Assembly (NCBI RefSeq): GCF_003024715.1
Contig: NZ_PYLO01000002.1
Coordinates: 124,001-188,000, forward strand
Source: Clostridium fessum
GTDB lineage: Bacteria > Bacillota > Clostridia > Lachnospirales > Lachnospiraceae
DNA: 64,000 nucleotides
Direction of reading: 5' to 3'
In this document: positions 8,577-16,970 of the stretch, piece by piece
Numbering within the stretch: the first letter of the stretch is position 1
How the letters are laid out: each line of letters opens with the position of its first letter
The notes under the pieces: model-generated
What the model saw: the letters and a program-made list of their open reading frames with translations, nothing else
Database searches by the model: none
What the model was told of the DNA's origin: nothing
Translations under genes and position numbers: made by a program

Positions 8577-9611
8577 CTATCCTCGTACAAAAATTTCAAC
8601 CTCTCCCGGTTCCGTGATCGTTCCCACGATCCGCGCCGGAAGCCCGACGTTCTGCAGCTCCTGTTCCAGTTTCTCCGCCTCATCCGGGGCAGCTGCCATC
8701 AGAAGTCCGCCGGAGGTCTGCGGGTCAAACAAGACCTCTTCCATTGAAAACGGTACATTTTCAAACTGCACCGCCGCCCCGACATGGTTGCGGTTTCTCT
8801 GTCCTGCCGCCGTGTATAAAAACGCATCTGCCGACTCACGTGCGCCCGGAAGCACCGGGATATGCTTCACATCAATCTCGCACGACAGCCCGCGCCCCAT
8901 CATTTCATGCAGATGTCCCAGGAAACCGAACCCAGTCACATCTGTGCACGCGTGAACCGTGTACTTCCGGCTGATTTCCGCCGCTGTTTTATTGAGCGTC
9001 GTCATCGACTGTACCGCTCCGTCCATCTGCTCTTTTGTCACTTCTCCGACGCGGTTTGCCGAACAAATCAGCCCAACACCCAATGCCTTTGTCAAAATCA
9101 GGCGGTCGCCCGGCTGTCCGGCATCATTGGCGTACAGCTTTTTCGGATTTACCAGTCCCGTCACGGACAAACCGTATTTCACGCCCGTGTCCGCAATCGA
9201 GTGACCGCCCGCGAGAATGCCGCCTGCTTCTGCCACCTTCTCCGCGCCGCCCTGTAAAATCTGTCCCAGAACATTCAAATCCATTGATTCCGGAAAACAC
9301 ACCAGATTCAGCGCCGTCTTGACCTCACCGCCCATCGCGTACACGTCGCTCAGCGCATTTGCCGCTGCAACCTGTCCAAAAATATACGGATCGTCCACCA
9401 TCGGCGGGAAGAAATCAACCGTCTGTACCAGCGCCAGCTCCTCCGTAACCTGATACACTGCCGCATCGTCCCGGCTGTCATATCCGACTAAAAGATTCGG
9501 ATCCTTCTCGCCGCGCGGTAGTTTTTCCAAAATGCGGCTTAAAACACCGGCTCCCAGCTTCGCCGTACAGCCGCCGCCCGTACAAAATACAATGTCCTTT
9601 TTCTCACTCAT
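8577..9611 (-). CDS. selD: Selenide, water dikinase SelD
   Basis: Makes selenophosphate from selenide and ATP, the activated selenium donor. The catalytic GGGCTAK motif gives Cys and Lys at positions 15 and 18 from the ATG at 9611; this is the Cys form, not selenocysteine. DSRDDAAVY and GGHSIADTG are conserved ATP/metal-binding blocks, and DPQTSGGLL is the C-terminal signature. A GTG at 9620 in the same frame overlaps the yqeC stop, but AGGGG lies 8 bases before the ATG at 9611, which I prefer (344 aa). The operon context suggests use in Se-cofactor formation; use for selenocysteine or selenouridine elsewhere remains possible. Confidence 0.93.
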   Translation of the reverse strand: MSEKKDIVFCTGGGCTAKLGAGVLSRILEKLPRGEKDPNLLVGYDSRDDAAVYQVTEELALVQTVDFFPPMVDDPYIFGQVAAANALSDVYAMGGEVKTALNLVCFPESMDLNVLGQILQGGAEKVAEAGGILAGGHSIADTGVKYGLSVTGLVNPKKLYANDAGQPGDRLILTKALGVGLICSANRVGEVTKEQMDGAVQSMTTLNKTAAEISRKYTVHACTDVTGFGFLGHLHEMMGRGLSCEIDVKHIPVLPGARESADAFLYTAAGQRNRNHVGAAVQFENVPFSMEEVLFDPQTSGGLLMAAAPDEAEKLEQELQNVGLPARIVGTITEPGEVEIFVRG

Positions 9612-9616
9612 TTTTC

Positions 9617-10432
9617 TCACCCCTGATTTCGTTCTGTTTCTGAAAAGGAAGTTAAAATTCCCTGAATTCCGTAGCTATGTTTCAGGATATCCAGTACCTT
9701 TCTGCCATCCTCCCGGCGCTCTGACGTGTCCGCCTGGTTCAGAACCACAAAAAACGAACGCCCCGATATATCTTTTCTGGCACCGTTTTCGCTACCAAGA
9801 AGCCACGCCAGAAGTTCTGGGGTCAAAGGCGTATCTTTCGAAATGGGCACTTCTTTGAGCAGTCTTTTTCCTTCTTTGGGATAAGCTGCGTCCCCATACT
9901 CGCACACATCCCTGTTCCACGCCTCAATCGCCAGTTCCGCCCGAAAGCACACCTCCCCCAGCGGACGATACAGGGCACTCAGCCCCGCAACCGCCAGCAC
10001 GATATCGCTCTGCGGCAGTATCACCGGCTCATACGCCGCCGGAAATTTACACGGAAGACATTTCGCGCCATCCGCCTCCAGAAATGTGATATCTGCATCC
10101 GAAATCCACTCGCTTCGAATCGATTCTGGCAGAATTGTCAATTTTTCGTGTGGGGCTGGGGTTCCGGCTACGACATAGGTTCCCTGCTGCCAGAGACGAT
10201 CGCGCTCTTTTCTGGCATTCTCCCACGCGGTATTTTCTTCCTCATTTACCACAATCCACGGCACATTTACCGGCTTCCGAATATGCGTCGTCGTCGCCGT
10301 CAGCACCCGCCATCCCTTCGCCGTGCAGTACGCCGACAGCGCATACAGAAGCGTCGTCTTTCCGCCTCCGCCAATCAGCGAGACCACGTGTCCTTTTTCA
10401 CGTAAGAAAGGAAACTTCTGATCCCAGTCCAT
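9617..10432 (-). CDS. yqeC: Selenium cofactor biosynthesis protein YqeC
   Basis: YqeC belongs with YqeB to the selenium-dependent molybdenum hydroxylase trait. A P-loop [15 protein letters not shown] lies near the N-terminus and [19 protein letters not shown] in the middle. [16 protein letters not shown] towards the C-terminus recalls the G4 region of P-loop NTPases. An in-frame ATG at 10453 would overlap the preceding gene by 22 bases. The ATG at 10432 overlaps its stop as TGATG, the usual coupled arrangement, so 271 aa is likely. Its exact reaction is unknown; a nucleotide-dependent step in Se-cofactor assembly is inferred. Confidence 0.87.
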   Translation of the reverse strand: MDWDQKFPFLREKGHVVSLIGGGGKTTLLYALSAYCTAKGWRVLTATTTHIRKPVNVPWIVVNEEENTAWENARKERDRLWQQGTYVVAGTPAPHEKLTILPESIRSEWISDADITFLEADGAKCLPCKFPAAYEPVILPQSDIVLAVAGLSALYRPLGEVCFRAELAIEAWNRDVCEYGDAAYPKEGKRLLKEVPISKDTPLTPELLAWLLGSENGARKDISGRSFFVVLNQADTSERREDGRKVLDILKHSYGIQGILTSFSETERNQG

Positions 10433-10782
10433 CACCGCAGCTTCTCTTCCCATTCCTTCTCCCGAAATCCCGTTAAAACAGTATCTCCATCCACAATGAC
10501 AGGGCGTTTTACCAACATCCCATTGGTGGCAAGCAGCTTCAACTGTTCGTCCTCGCTCATCTGCGGCAGCTTATCCTTTAACTGCATTTCCTTATATAGC
10601 ATCCCGCTCGTATTGAAAAATTTCTTGATCGGCAGCCCGCTTCTCGCTTGCCACTTCTTCAATTCCTCATACGTCGGATTTTCCTCCACGATATGGCGCT
10701 CTGTATATGAAATTTCCTGTGCATCCAGCCATTTTTTCGCTTTCTGGCAGGTACTGCATTTTGGATAATAAATAAACAGCAT
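10432..10782 (-). CDS. ArsC/Spx/YffB-family thioredoxin-fold protein
   Basis: A 116-aa protein of the arsenate reductase (ArsC)/Spx/YffB family. The redox motif Cys9-Ser-Thr-Cys12 (YPKCSTCQKAKKWL) and the family block NGMLVKRPVIVDGDTVLTGF near the C-terminus are both clear. It is the first gene of the selenium operon and its stop codon overlaps the yqeC start. A true arsenate reductase is less likely than a thiol/selenol redox role in this context. That is an inference; it could also be a passenger using the same promoter. Confidence 0.85.
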   Translation of the reverse strand: MLFIYYPKCSTCQKAKKWLDAQEISYTERHIVEENPTYEELKKWQARSGLPIKKFFNTSGMLYKEMQLKDKLPQMSEDEQLKLLATNGMLVKRPVIVDGDTVLTGFREKEWEEKLR

Positions 10783-10885
10783 CGTATTCCTCCTTTGTGA
10801 GTATGCTTGCTATTATACGGCACCTTCTATTTTAAATGCGACCGTTCTAAACAAAGCATTTTACCTTTTTAAATTACCTACAGAA

Positions 10886-10914
10886 ATTATACCCAGACAC
10901 CAGAAAGATTGCAA
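10886..10914 (-). promoter_or_regulatory. Promoter of the selenium operon
   Basis: Minus strand TTGCAA (10909-10914), 17-base spacer, TATAAT (10886-10891). It lies about 100 bases upstream of the ArsC-like gene and is the only near-consensus promoter seen for the seven-gene unit. Confidence 0.7.
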
Positions 10915-10955
10915 GGGATGCCTGAAAATGATACAATAATAATATCTGTAACTAT

Positions 10956-11137
10956 ATTCAAGTCGAACGTCCGTGAGACTTGGCGCGTGATCCTGGTCAG
11001 CGAAGCTGACATATTCCTATCAGGATCACTGCGTATCCTCGCGGAGCGTTTATCTTAGTCGGAGACAAGGCTTCCACTGAGACAAATTTGCTATTACTCA
11101 CCACCTGAAGAGGTGGGAGTCTTCTCGACTGAGATAA
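10956..11137. repeat. Structured dispersed repeat, copy 1
   Basis: Starts ATTCAAGTCGAAC and ends CGACTGAGATAA. The outer stem GTGATCCTG/CAGGATCAC encloses a GTCAGC-GAA-GCTGAC hairpin. A terminal part has CCACC/GGTGG next to CTCAGT-like words. A longer copy is at 43627-43881 and the terminal part alone at 23131-23199. It fills the divergent gap between the selenium operon promoter and the ion-channel gene. No protein is encoded. An IS200/IS605-derived non-autonomous element is one possible origin. Confidence 0.7.
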
Positions 11138-11200
11138 CCCCCCTCTTTTATACCAACAGGGAAACACATTCACCCAAAAATTATTATAAAAATATCCACT

Positions 11201-12142
11201 ATGAAAGAAAAAATATTTAACATCATCCAGATCGGCGACAAGAGCAACCGTATCAGCCGTGCATTCGATATTTTCATCACCTTCACGATCATCTGCAATA
11301 TCATTGTCACGTTTCTGGAAACATTTGATCAATTAACATCCTTCGGTGGTCTGTTTACCATGCTGGAACATGCCAGTGTCCTGATTTTCTGTATTGAATA
11401 CGCGCTGCGCATCTGGACTGCCGACTATCTCTATCCAGAAAAAACGCCGGGACGCGCCCGGTTCTGCTTTCTCATTTCCTTTGATGGAGTGGTGGATCTG
11501 CTGACGATCATCCCGGTCTTTTTTCTGTCGGGCTTCATCATTTTCCGTATGCTGCGCGTGGCGCGGATTTTCCATCTGTTCCGGCTCAATGCGAAATACG
11601 ACTCGTTCAACATCATTACCACCGTACTCTATGAAAAACGGAACCAGATCATTTCCTCTGTGTTCATCGTCATGGTGCTGATGCTGGCGAGCAGCATGTG
11701 CATGTATAGTGTCGAGCACAACGCTCAGCCGGACATTTTCCGCAATGCATTCAGCGGCATCTGGTGGAGTATGTCCACGCTGCTGACCGTCGGTTACGGC
11801 GATATTTACCCGGTCACAACACTTGGGCGCGTGATGGCGATTTGCATCGCCTACCTCGGTGTCGGTGCCGTCGCGATCCCAACCGGTATCATCAGCGCCG
11901 GTTTCGTCGAACAGTACCAGCGCAAGAGCAGCCTGTCCAGCATGAAGGACGCGGATATTCAGGAAATTGCCGAGGTTTTCGTCGATAAACGGTATGCCGG
12001 AAAAACCATTGAAGAGATGGAAGAAGAGCAGAATATCAAGATATTTCTGGTGCTGCGCGATGATCTGTCGGTGCTTCCGCAGAAAAATATGGTTTTGAAA
12101 TTAAATGATATTGTGATTATACGAATAGAAAATGAAGCATAA
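11201..12142 (+). CDS. Voltage-gated-type potassium channel with C-terminal TrkA-C-like domain
   Basis: Six-helix ion channel subunit (313 aa). S4-like arginines are seen in FRMLRVARIFHLFRL (about 115-129). The K+ selectivity filter TVGYGD is at 196-201, followed by the inner helix ending near GIISAGFVEQY. The C-terminal 60 residues (QEIAEVFVDKRYAGKTIEEM, LRDDLSVLPQKNMVLKLNDI) resemble a TrkA-C/RCK_C regulatory domain with a ligand-binding role. No good ribosome site precedes the ATG, so weak or non-standard initiation is possible. It ends in a terminator at 12260-12278. Confidence 0.88.
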   Translation: MKEKIFNIIQIGDKSNRISRAFDIFITFTIICNIIVTFLETFDQLTSFGGLFTMLEHASVLIFCIEYALRIWTADYLYPEKTPGRARFCFLISFDGVVDLLTIIPVFFLSGFIIFRMLRVARIFHLFRLNAKYDSFNIITTVLYEKRNQIISSVFIVMVLMLASSMCMYSVEHNAQPDIFRNAFSGIWWSMSTLLTVGYGDIYPVTTLGRVMAICIAYLGVGAVAIPTGIISAGFVEQYQRKSSLSSMKDADIQEIAEVFVDKRYAGKTIEEMEEEQNIKIFLVLRDDLSVLPQKNMVLKLNDIVIIRIENEA

Positions 12143-12182
12143 TCAAACTTATCATCAAACATTTTTTTATGAACGTGAAAAA

Positions 12183-12259
12183 GAATGTGCCTTGGCACAT
12201 TCTCGCGCCGAGCGCGGTCGCTTGCGACATGTTTCTGCTTCGCGCGAGTGCGCATCATT
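12183..12259. repeat. GC-rich palindromic repeat shared with the pheS leader region
   Basis: Contains AGAATGTGCC-TT-GGCACATTCT, then CTCGCGC...GCGCGAG enclosing GTCGC-TT-GCGAC. The 20-mer at 12212-12231 is identical to 15966-15985, and both are preceded by TGGCACATTC. Confidence 0.6.
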
Positions 12260-12278
12260 GGCACGTTAGTGCCTTTTT
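12260..12278 (+). terminator. Terminator of the ion-channel gene
   Basis: GGCAC-GTTA-GTGCC followed by TTTTT. Confidence 0.6.
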
Positions 12279-12320
12279 GTGTAATAGGGAATTCCAAGGA
12301 ATTTCCTATTACACAAAAAG
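12273..12320. repeat. Hairpin of the ATAGGA/TCCTAT family, copy 2
   Basis: CTTTTTGTGTAATAGG (12273-12288) and CCTATTACACAAAAAG (12305-12320) form a perfect 16-bp stem. It lies between two convergent genes and may terminate transcription from both sides. Confidence 0.65.
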
Positions 12321-12356
12321 ACTGCCGTCCAAAGTTTCTCTCTCTGGACAGCAGCC
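12316..12356 (-). terminator. Terminator of pheST
   Basis: Minus strand: GGCTGCTGTCC pairs with GGACGGCAGTC (with G-U pairs) and is followed by TTTTTGTG, 18 bases after the pheT stop. Confidence 0.7.
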
Positions 12357-12373
12357 TTTTCTTTCCTTCAAAA

Positions 12374-14794
12374 TCAGCTTCTCAGCTCAATTCCATACGT
12401 CTTATTCAGCTGTTTCAGCACTTTCTTGACATATCCGTCAACGGTATCTGCCTTGAACGCCTCTTCCTTCGGAGTGAAGAGAACGGTAAATGCCATCGAT
12501 TTCTTATCGGCTGCGATCTGTCTGCCCTCGTATACGTCGAACAGACTAACATCCTTGACGTAAGCACAAGCCTCGCGGATACAGCCCTCAACCTGTCCGC
12601 AGGTGATGTCTTTGTCCATAACCAGCGCCAGATCACGTTTTTCCTCCGGGAATTTTGGAAGCGGCTCAAATACTTTGGCTTTTCCATACCATTTCTCCAG
12701 CGCTTTCATGCTGATCTCCAACACATACGCATCTTCGCGCATTGCCTCTTCCTTCATGATCTCATATTTTACCTTACCGAGGTAACCAATCTCCTCGCCC
12801 TCGCAGAAGATCGCTGCGGTCTGATACGGATGCAGGAACGGTTTCTCTGCTTTTTCATAGTTAAAAGTAATATTTAAAACATCGGCAACTGCCTCTGCCA
12901 TTCCCTTTAAGGTAAAGAAGGACTCTTCCTTACCAAATGCACCGATGCACAGCGTCTCCCGCTCTTCCGGATATTCCGTCAGAGGCAGGGACTTCGGAAT
13001 AAATGCATTTCCAATCTCGAAGATACGTCCCTCGAAGATGCCTCTCTTCTGGTTGCGTCCCATCGCATGAATCATCTGCGGTGCCAGTGTTGTTCTCATC
13101 AGGGACAGATCCTCGTTGATCGGATTCATGATGCGGATCGCCCTGCGCTCTGGCGCGTCCTCTGCAAATCCCATTTCATCCAGATCCGACGGGGAGAAGA
13201 AGGAATAGTGGATTCCCTCAAATGCGCCAACACTGCACAGCGTTCTCTTTACTTTCAGAATTGTTCTCTGACGCAGGTTGCTTCCACCGATCGTCACCTT
13301 AGCGCTCGGCAGGAAGGTCGATGTGATGTGATCGTAACCATACATACGGATCACTTCCTCGGCAACATCCGGGTAATCTTCCATATCCTCGCGGTATGCC
13401 GGGAAATGCATGATCAGCTCGTCGCCGTTGATCTCCGGCTGGAAGTTTAAGCCAGTCAGGATGCGTAAAATATCCTCGTCCGGAACGGTAATACCCAGAA
13501 CAGCGTTTACCTTCTTAACACTTGTCTTGAAGGTGGTCGGCTCTAAGGAGTTTCCGGTATTTACATTTTTATGGGTCTTGGAAATCTTACCAGCTCCCAG
13601 CTCCTCAACCAGGTGCAGGGCACGTTTCATCGCCATCTCGGTTGTGTACTCATCGACGCCCTTAGAATATCGCTGGCTCGCGTCGGATCCCTGTCCTAAT
13701 GCACGGGAGCTTCTGCGGATGTTGTCACGGGCAAATTTAGCTGCCTCGAACATCACTTCCGTCGTGGTATCACGGACCTCAGAATTTAAACCACCCATGA
13801 TTCCGGCAAGTGCTACCGGCTTTTTGCCGTCGCAGATAACCAGATTGTTCGGATTTAAGGTAAATTCTTTCTCATCCAGCGTCACGATCTTCTCGCCCTC
13901 GGCCGCGCGTCTTACGTTGATCGCATTGCCCTCCAGATAATCGCAGTCAAACGCATGAAGCGGCTGACCTAACTCACGCATGATATAGTTTGTAATATCA
14001 ACAATATTGGAAATGGAATTATTCCCTACCAAAGCCAGACGTCGTCTCATCCATGCCGGGGACTGACCCAGTTTTACGTCATATACATAGTGTGCAATGT
14101 AACGCGGGCAAAGATCCTGTGCCTCTACCGTTACGTTGAAGCCTTCTTTCTCAACTTCTGTCTCAGTGTAATCCAGTGCCGGTGTCTTGAGCGGCTCGCC
14201 CAGTGCGGCGGCAACCTCTCTTGCCAGACCGAAAATACTCTGGCAGTCCGGACGGTTTGCCGTGATAGAAACATCGAAGATCCAGTCATTTAAGCCAGTC
14301 AGCTCTTTGACATCCGAACCAATTTCCGCATCCTCCGGCAAAACCAGCAATCCGTTGTAACCAGCACCCGGATACAGATCCTCGTTTAAGCCAAGCTCGG
14401 TACCGGAACACAGCATACCCTGGGACTCATAACCTCTCAATTTACCCTTTTTAATGGTAGCCACGCCCTCGATCGTCACATGATCTTTTGCAGTTGCATA
14501 TACTTTCGCGCCAATCATGGCAACTGGGAATTTTCCGCCAGCTTTTACATTGTCAGCGCCACAGCAGATCTGTAAGAGTTCCGGACCACCTACATTGACC
14601 TGGCACACATGAAGATGTGTTTCCGGAATCGGCTCACAGGAGTCAACATAACCAACGACGATGCCGCTGATATCCTTGCCAACCTGCCATTTTTCTTCTA
14701 CCTCAAATCCACAGTCAAAAAGCTTCTTCTCCAGCTCATCTGCGGAAATATTAATATCTACATAATCTTTTAACCAGCTTAACGGTACAAGCAT
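12374..14794 (-). CDS. pheT: Phenylalanine--tRNA ligase beta subunit
   Basis: Beta subunit (806 aa, normal length) of the alpha2-beta2 PheRS that charges tRNA-Phe. The N-terminal EMAP/OB-type tRNA-binding domain is seen at about 40-150 (VGYVDSCEPIPETHLHVCQV, GAKVYAT). The B3/B4 editing domain lies in the 200-400 region (SITANRPDCQSIFGLAREVA) and the B5 domain in the 400-480 region. The C-terminal ferredoxin-fold anticodon-binding domain covers about 710-806 (FPEEKRDLALVMDKDI). It lies 20 bases downstream of pheS, in one T-box-controlled operon. Confidence 0.97.
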   Translation of the reverse strand: MLVPLSWLKDYVDINISADELEKKLFDCGFEVEEKWQVGKDISGIVVGYVDSCEPIPETHLHVCQVNVGGPELLQICCGADNVKAGGKFPVAMIGAKVYATAKDHVTIEGVATIKKGKLRGYESQGMLCSGTELGLNEDLYPGAGYNGLLVLPEDAEIGSDVKELTGLNDWIFDVSITANRPDCQSIFGLAREVAAALGEPLKTPALDYTETEVEKEGFNVTVEAQDLCPRYIAHYVYDVKLGQSPAWMRRRLALVGNNSISNIVDITNYIMRELGQPLHAFDCDYLEGNAINVRRAAEGEKIVTLDEKEFTLNPNNLVICDGKKPVALAGIMGGLNSEVRDTTTEVMFEAAKFARDNIRRSSRALGQGSDASQRYSKGVDEYTTEMAMKRALHLVEELGAGKISKTHKNVNTGNSLEPTTFKTSVKKVNAVLGITVPDEDILRILTGLNFQPEINGDELIMHFPAYREDMEDYPDVAEEVIRMYGYDHITSTFLPSAKVTIGGSNLRQRTILKVKRTLCSVGAFEGIHYSFFSPSDLDEMGFAEDAPERRAIRIMNPINEDLSLMRTTLAPQMIHAMGRNQKRGIFEGRIFEIGNAFIPKSLPLTEYPEERETLCIGAFGKEESFFTLKGMAEAVADVLNITFNYEKAEKPFLHPYQTAAIFCEGEEIGYLGKVKYEIMKEEAMREDAYVLEISMKALEKWYGKAKVFEPLPKFPEEKRDLALVMDKDITCGQVEGCIREACAYVKDVSLFDVYEGRQIAADKKSMAFTVLFTPKEEAFKADTVDGYVKKVLKQLNKTYGIELRS

Positions 14795-14814
14795 TTCTAA
14801 TCCTCCTGTCCTGA

Positions 14815-15858
14815 TCAGTCATCGATCTGATCCAGCACACGCAGATCAGATTCAAAAAGCATCTTGATGTTGTTGATGCCGTATTTCAGCATTGCGATAC
14901 GCTCCAGACCCAATCCGAATGCGAATCCACTGTATTTATTGGAATCAATGCCGCAGTTTTCCAGTACCTTCTTATTTACCACACCAGCGCCGAGGACCTC
15001 GATCCAGCCTGTTTCCTTGCACAGACGGCAACCCTTGCCGCCGCACTGGAAGCAGCTTACATCGACCTCAACAGACGGCTCCGTGAACGGGAAATAGGAC
15101 GGACGAAGTCTCGTTTTTGTCTGCTCACCGAAAATTCTCTGAACAAACATATCCAGCATACCCTTTAAATCACACAGGGTGATGCCCTCATCAACAACCA
15201 GACCTTCCATCTGGCTGAACATCGGAGAATGGGTCGCATCATCGTCAGAACGGAATACTTTACCCGGGGAAACAACCTTGATCGGCGGTTTTTTCGCTTC
15301 CATGACATGAACTTGTCCAGCCGATGTCTGGGTACGGAGCAAGAATTCCGGAGACAGATAGAATGTATCCTGCATATCGCGCGCCGGATGATCCTGCGGT
15401 GTATTTAAAGCTGTAAAGTTATAATAATCGGTCTCGATCTCGGTTCCCTCATATACCTCAAATCCCATAGAGGTGAAGATATCCGTCAGCTGATTGCGGA
15501 CCGTCGTAACTGGATGCAGATTACCGTAACGGATTTTAACCGGCGGCATCGTGATATCAATCTTCTCCGATTCATAGCGCTGCTGCTGCTCTTTCTCTTT
15601 TAATTTCTGATCCAGCTCGTCAAAGAAATTGTTTGCCCACTCCTTGGCGCCGTTGATAGTCTTACCAAATTCCGCTTTCTGGTCATTGGCAACATTGCGC
15701 ATTTCTTTCATCAGCAGACCAATTCTGCCCTGCTTATTATCCAGAAAGGTCTTCTTAAACTCATAGACACTCTTGGAAGTCGTCAGAGCATCCGCACCCT
15801 GGCGGATTTCCTCTTTGATCGCAGTGATCACTTCATTCAGTTCTTTTAAATCCTGCAT
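14815..15858 (-). CDS. pheS: Phenylalanine--tRNA ligase alpha subunit
   Basis: Catalytic subunit (347 aa) of PheRS. An N-terminal coiled-coil arm (about 1-95) precedes the class II catalytic core. Motif 2 is visible around [25 protein letters not shown] (first 20: [20 protein letters not shown]) and motif 3 as [34 protein letters not shown] carries four cysteines typical of many Firmicute PheS proteins. Expression is predicted to rise when tRNA-Phe is uncharged, through the T-box upstream. Confidence 0.97.
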   Translation of the reverse strand: MQDLKELNEVITAIKEEIRQGADALTTSKSVYEFKKTFLDNKQGRIGLLMKEMRNVANDQKAEFGKTINGAKEWANNFFDELDQKLKEKEQQQRYESEKIDITMPPVKIRYGNLHPVTTVRNQLTDIFTSMGFEVYEGTEIETDYYNFTALNTPQDHPARDMQDTFYLSPEFLLRTQTSAGQVHVMEAKKPPIKVVSPGKVFRSDDDATHSPMFSQMEGLVVDEGITLCDLKGMLDMFVQRIFGEQTKTRLRPSYFPFTEPSVEVDVSCFQCGGKGCRLCKETGWIEVLGAGVVNKKVLENCGIDSNKYSGFAFGLGLERIAMLKYGINNIKMLFESDLRVLDQIDD

Positions 15859-15938
15859 GATTTCTCTCCTTCTATTACTTTTGTTGCTTTTTATCTTGAT
15901 ATTGCTTTAACTTGTGGACACAAATTTGTGCATAAAGG

Positions 15939-15985
15939 ATGTTCTCTGGCACATTCGGGCGTCTCGCGCGGTCGCTTGCGACATG
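15939..15985. repeat. GC-rich repeat, second copy
   Basis: TGGCACATTC followed by the 20-mer at 15966-15985 identical to 12212-12231. It lies between the T-box terminator and pheS, inside the read-through transcript. Confidence 0.55.
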
Positions 15986-15989
15986 ACAT

Positions 15990-16245
15990 AAAAAAATCCC
16001 TTCGCACAAAACGTGCAAAGGGACGATCATATCTATACCGCGGTACCACCCAGCTTCCTGTCGGCAGGTCATTTTTTCGTCTGCCACAGACACTTTCCGG
16101 TATGTAACGTACACCAGACGGCAATGCCTACTCTAAATTTCAGCAATGCAGCTCCCGTGGGAAATTCGGATATCTGTCTGAACGGGAAAAGGCTCACAGC
16201 CGCTGACCTCTTCTCTCTGACCGGAAACAGTATCTTATAGAACAC
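15990..16245 (-). promoter_or_regulatory. T-box leader of pheST
   Basis: Minus strand. The T-box antiterminator sequence TGGGTGGTACCGCGG is at 16038-16052. The competing terminator is at 15990-16022 (TCCCTTTGCACG...CGTGCGAAGGGA type stem, then TTTTTTT). Upstream is a stem I region starting near 16245. Aligned to the GAAA-NNN-A context of known specifier loops, the specifier would be TTT at 16135-16137, a Phe codon. Uncharged tRNA-Phe should stabilise the antiterminator and let pheST be transcribed. The specifier position is inference; the T-box is clear. Confidence 0.92.
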
Positions 16246-16348
16246 GATCATAGCTTTTGGTTTGTTTGTTTGGTTTGATTGATTTCATGTATGCAATCTG
16301 TTTATTATTTTAGGCATGTTGGTGGGAAATGTCAAGGGATTTCTTTCC

Positions 16349-16386
16349 TTGATATTTTCATTGATATTTTCATCTTGGTATTTTCA
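16349..16386. repeat. Short tandem repeat TTGATATTTTCA
   Basis: Two perfect 12-mers (16349-16360, 16361-16372) and a third with one change (16375-16386), next to the transposase relic. Confidence 0.6.
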
Positions 16387-16425
16387 AATTATAAGAAATT
16401 TTACTTACTGCAAGCATTTTGCAAG

Positions 16426-16752
16426 CACAAAGCCCAGAAACCTCTAAAAAAGCAGATGTTTCAGTTTGAAAACTTCCGTGTAAGGAAGCTCACTGCAATC
16501 AATGCCCTAAATTTTTATATTACCCTGTGCATGGCATTTCTGGCACATATGTCCATGAAATCAGAAACGCATGCCCTGAAGGTTGCAATCATACAGAAAG
16601 CAGACCCTATAAAAGAAAAAATCCATTTCAGCTATTATCGGCTGGCTAAAAGTATCTCAGGCATACTGTCGTATGTAAAAGAAGGGATCAGGCTATGGTT
16701 TCGGACAAAACGTCCGATATACCGTCAACTTTGCCTTAAGCTGGTCGCTTAA
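16426..16752 (+). pseudogene. C-terminal relic of a DDE (IS4-like) transposase
   Basis: About 108 codons resembling only the extreme C-terminus of a DDE transposase. KKQMFQFENFRVRKLTAINA corresponds to the conserved helical segment after the catalytic Glu, followed by NFYITLCMAFLAHMS. The DDE residues and start are gone. The open frame extends upstream but that part is AT-rich and unlike the family. The 16753-16970 stretch holds TCCCAAAG and CTTTGGGA (16772-16779, 16862-16869), which may be old IS end sequence, and nothing else I can support. Confidence 0.65.
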
Positions 16753-16970
16753 ATAGATAAAAAAATAACTCTCCCAAAGTCCGGTTCCGGCGGGGCTTAT
16801 TAAAGTACCCCTATTCGTAAAACTGCTATTCTCAACGCTTCAAAAATTCAGCAGATTGGTGCTTTGGGAAGCTGTGTTCATTTTAAAATTACATTCTGCG
16901 GAAACTCAAGAACTATCCATTAAAATTATATGCTGTTTACAATTATTCGAATTACTTTTTCTATACTTCG

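Noticed and set aside
8609-9611. Selenocysteine in SelD
   Set aside because: The catalytic position is an ordinary Cys codon (GGGCTAK) and no in-frame TGA interrupts the gene.
10997-11332. 111-codon minus-strand frame across the repeat and the ion-channel start
   Set aside because: It is generated by the dispersed repeat and the antisense of the ion-channel gene and has no family features.
16279-16425. Upstream part of the open frame leading into the transposase relic
   Set aside because: AT-rich and unlike the transposase family; overlaps short tandem repeats, so not included in the pseudogene.
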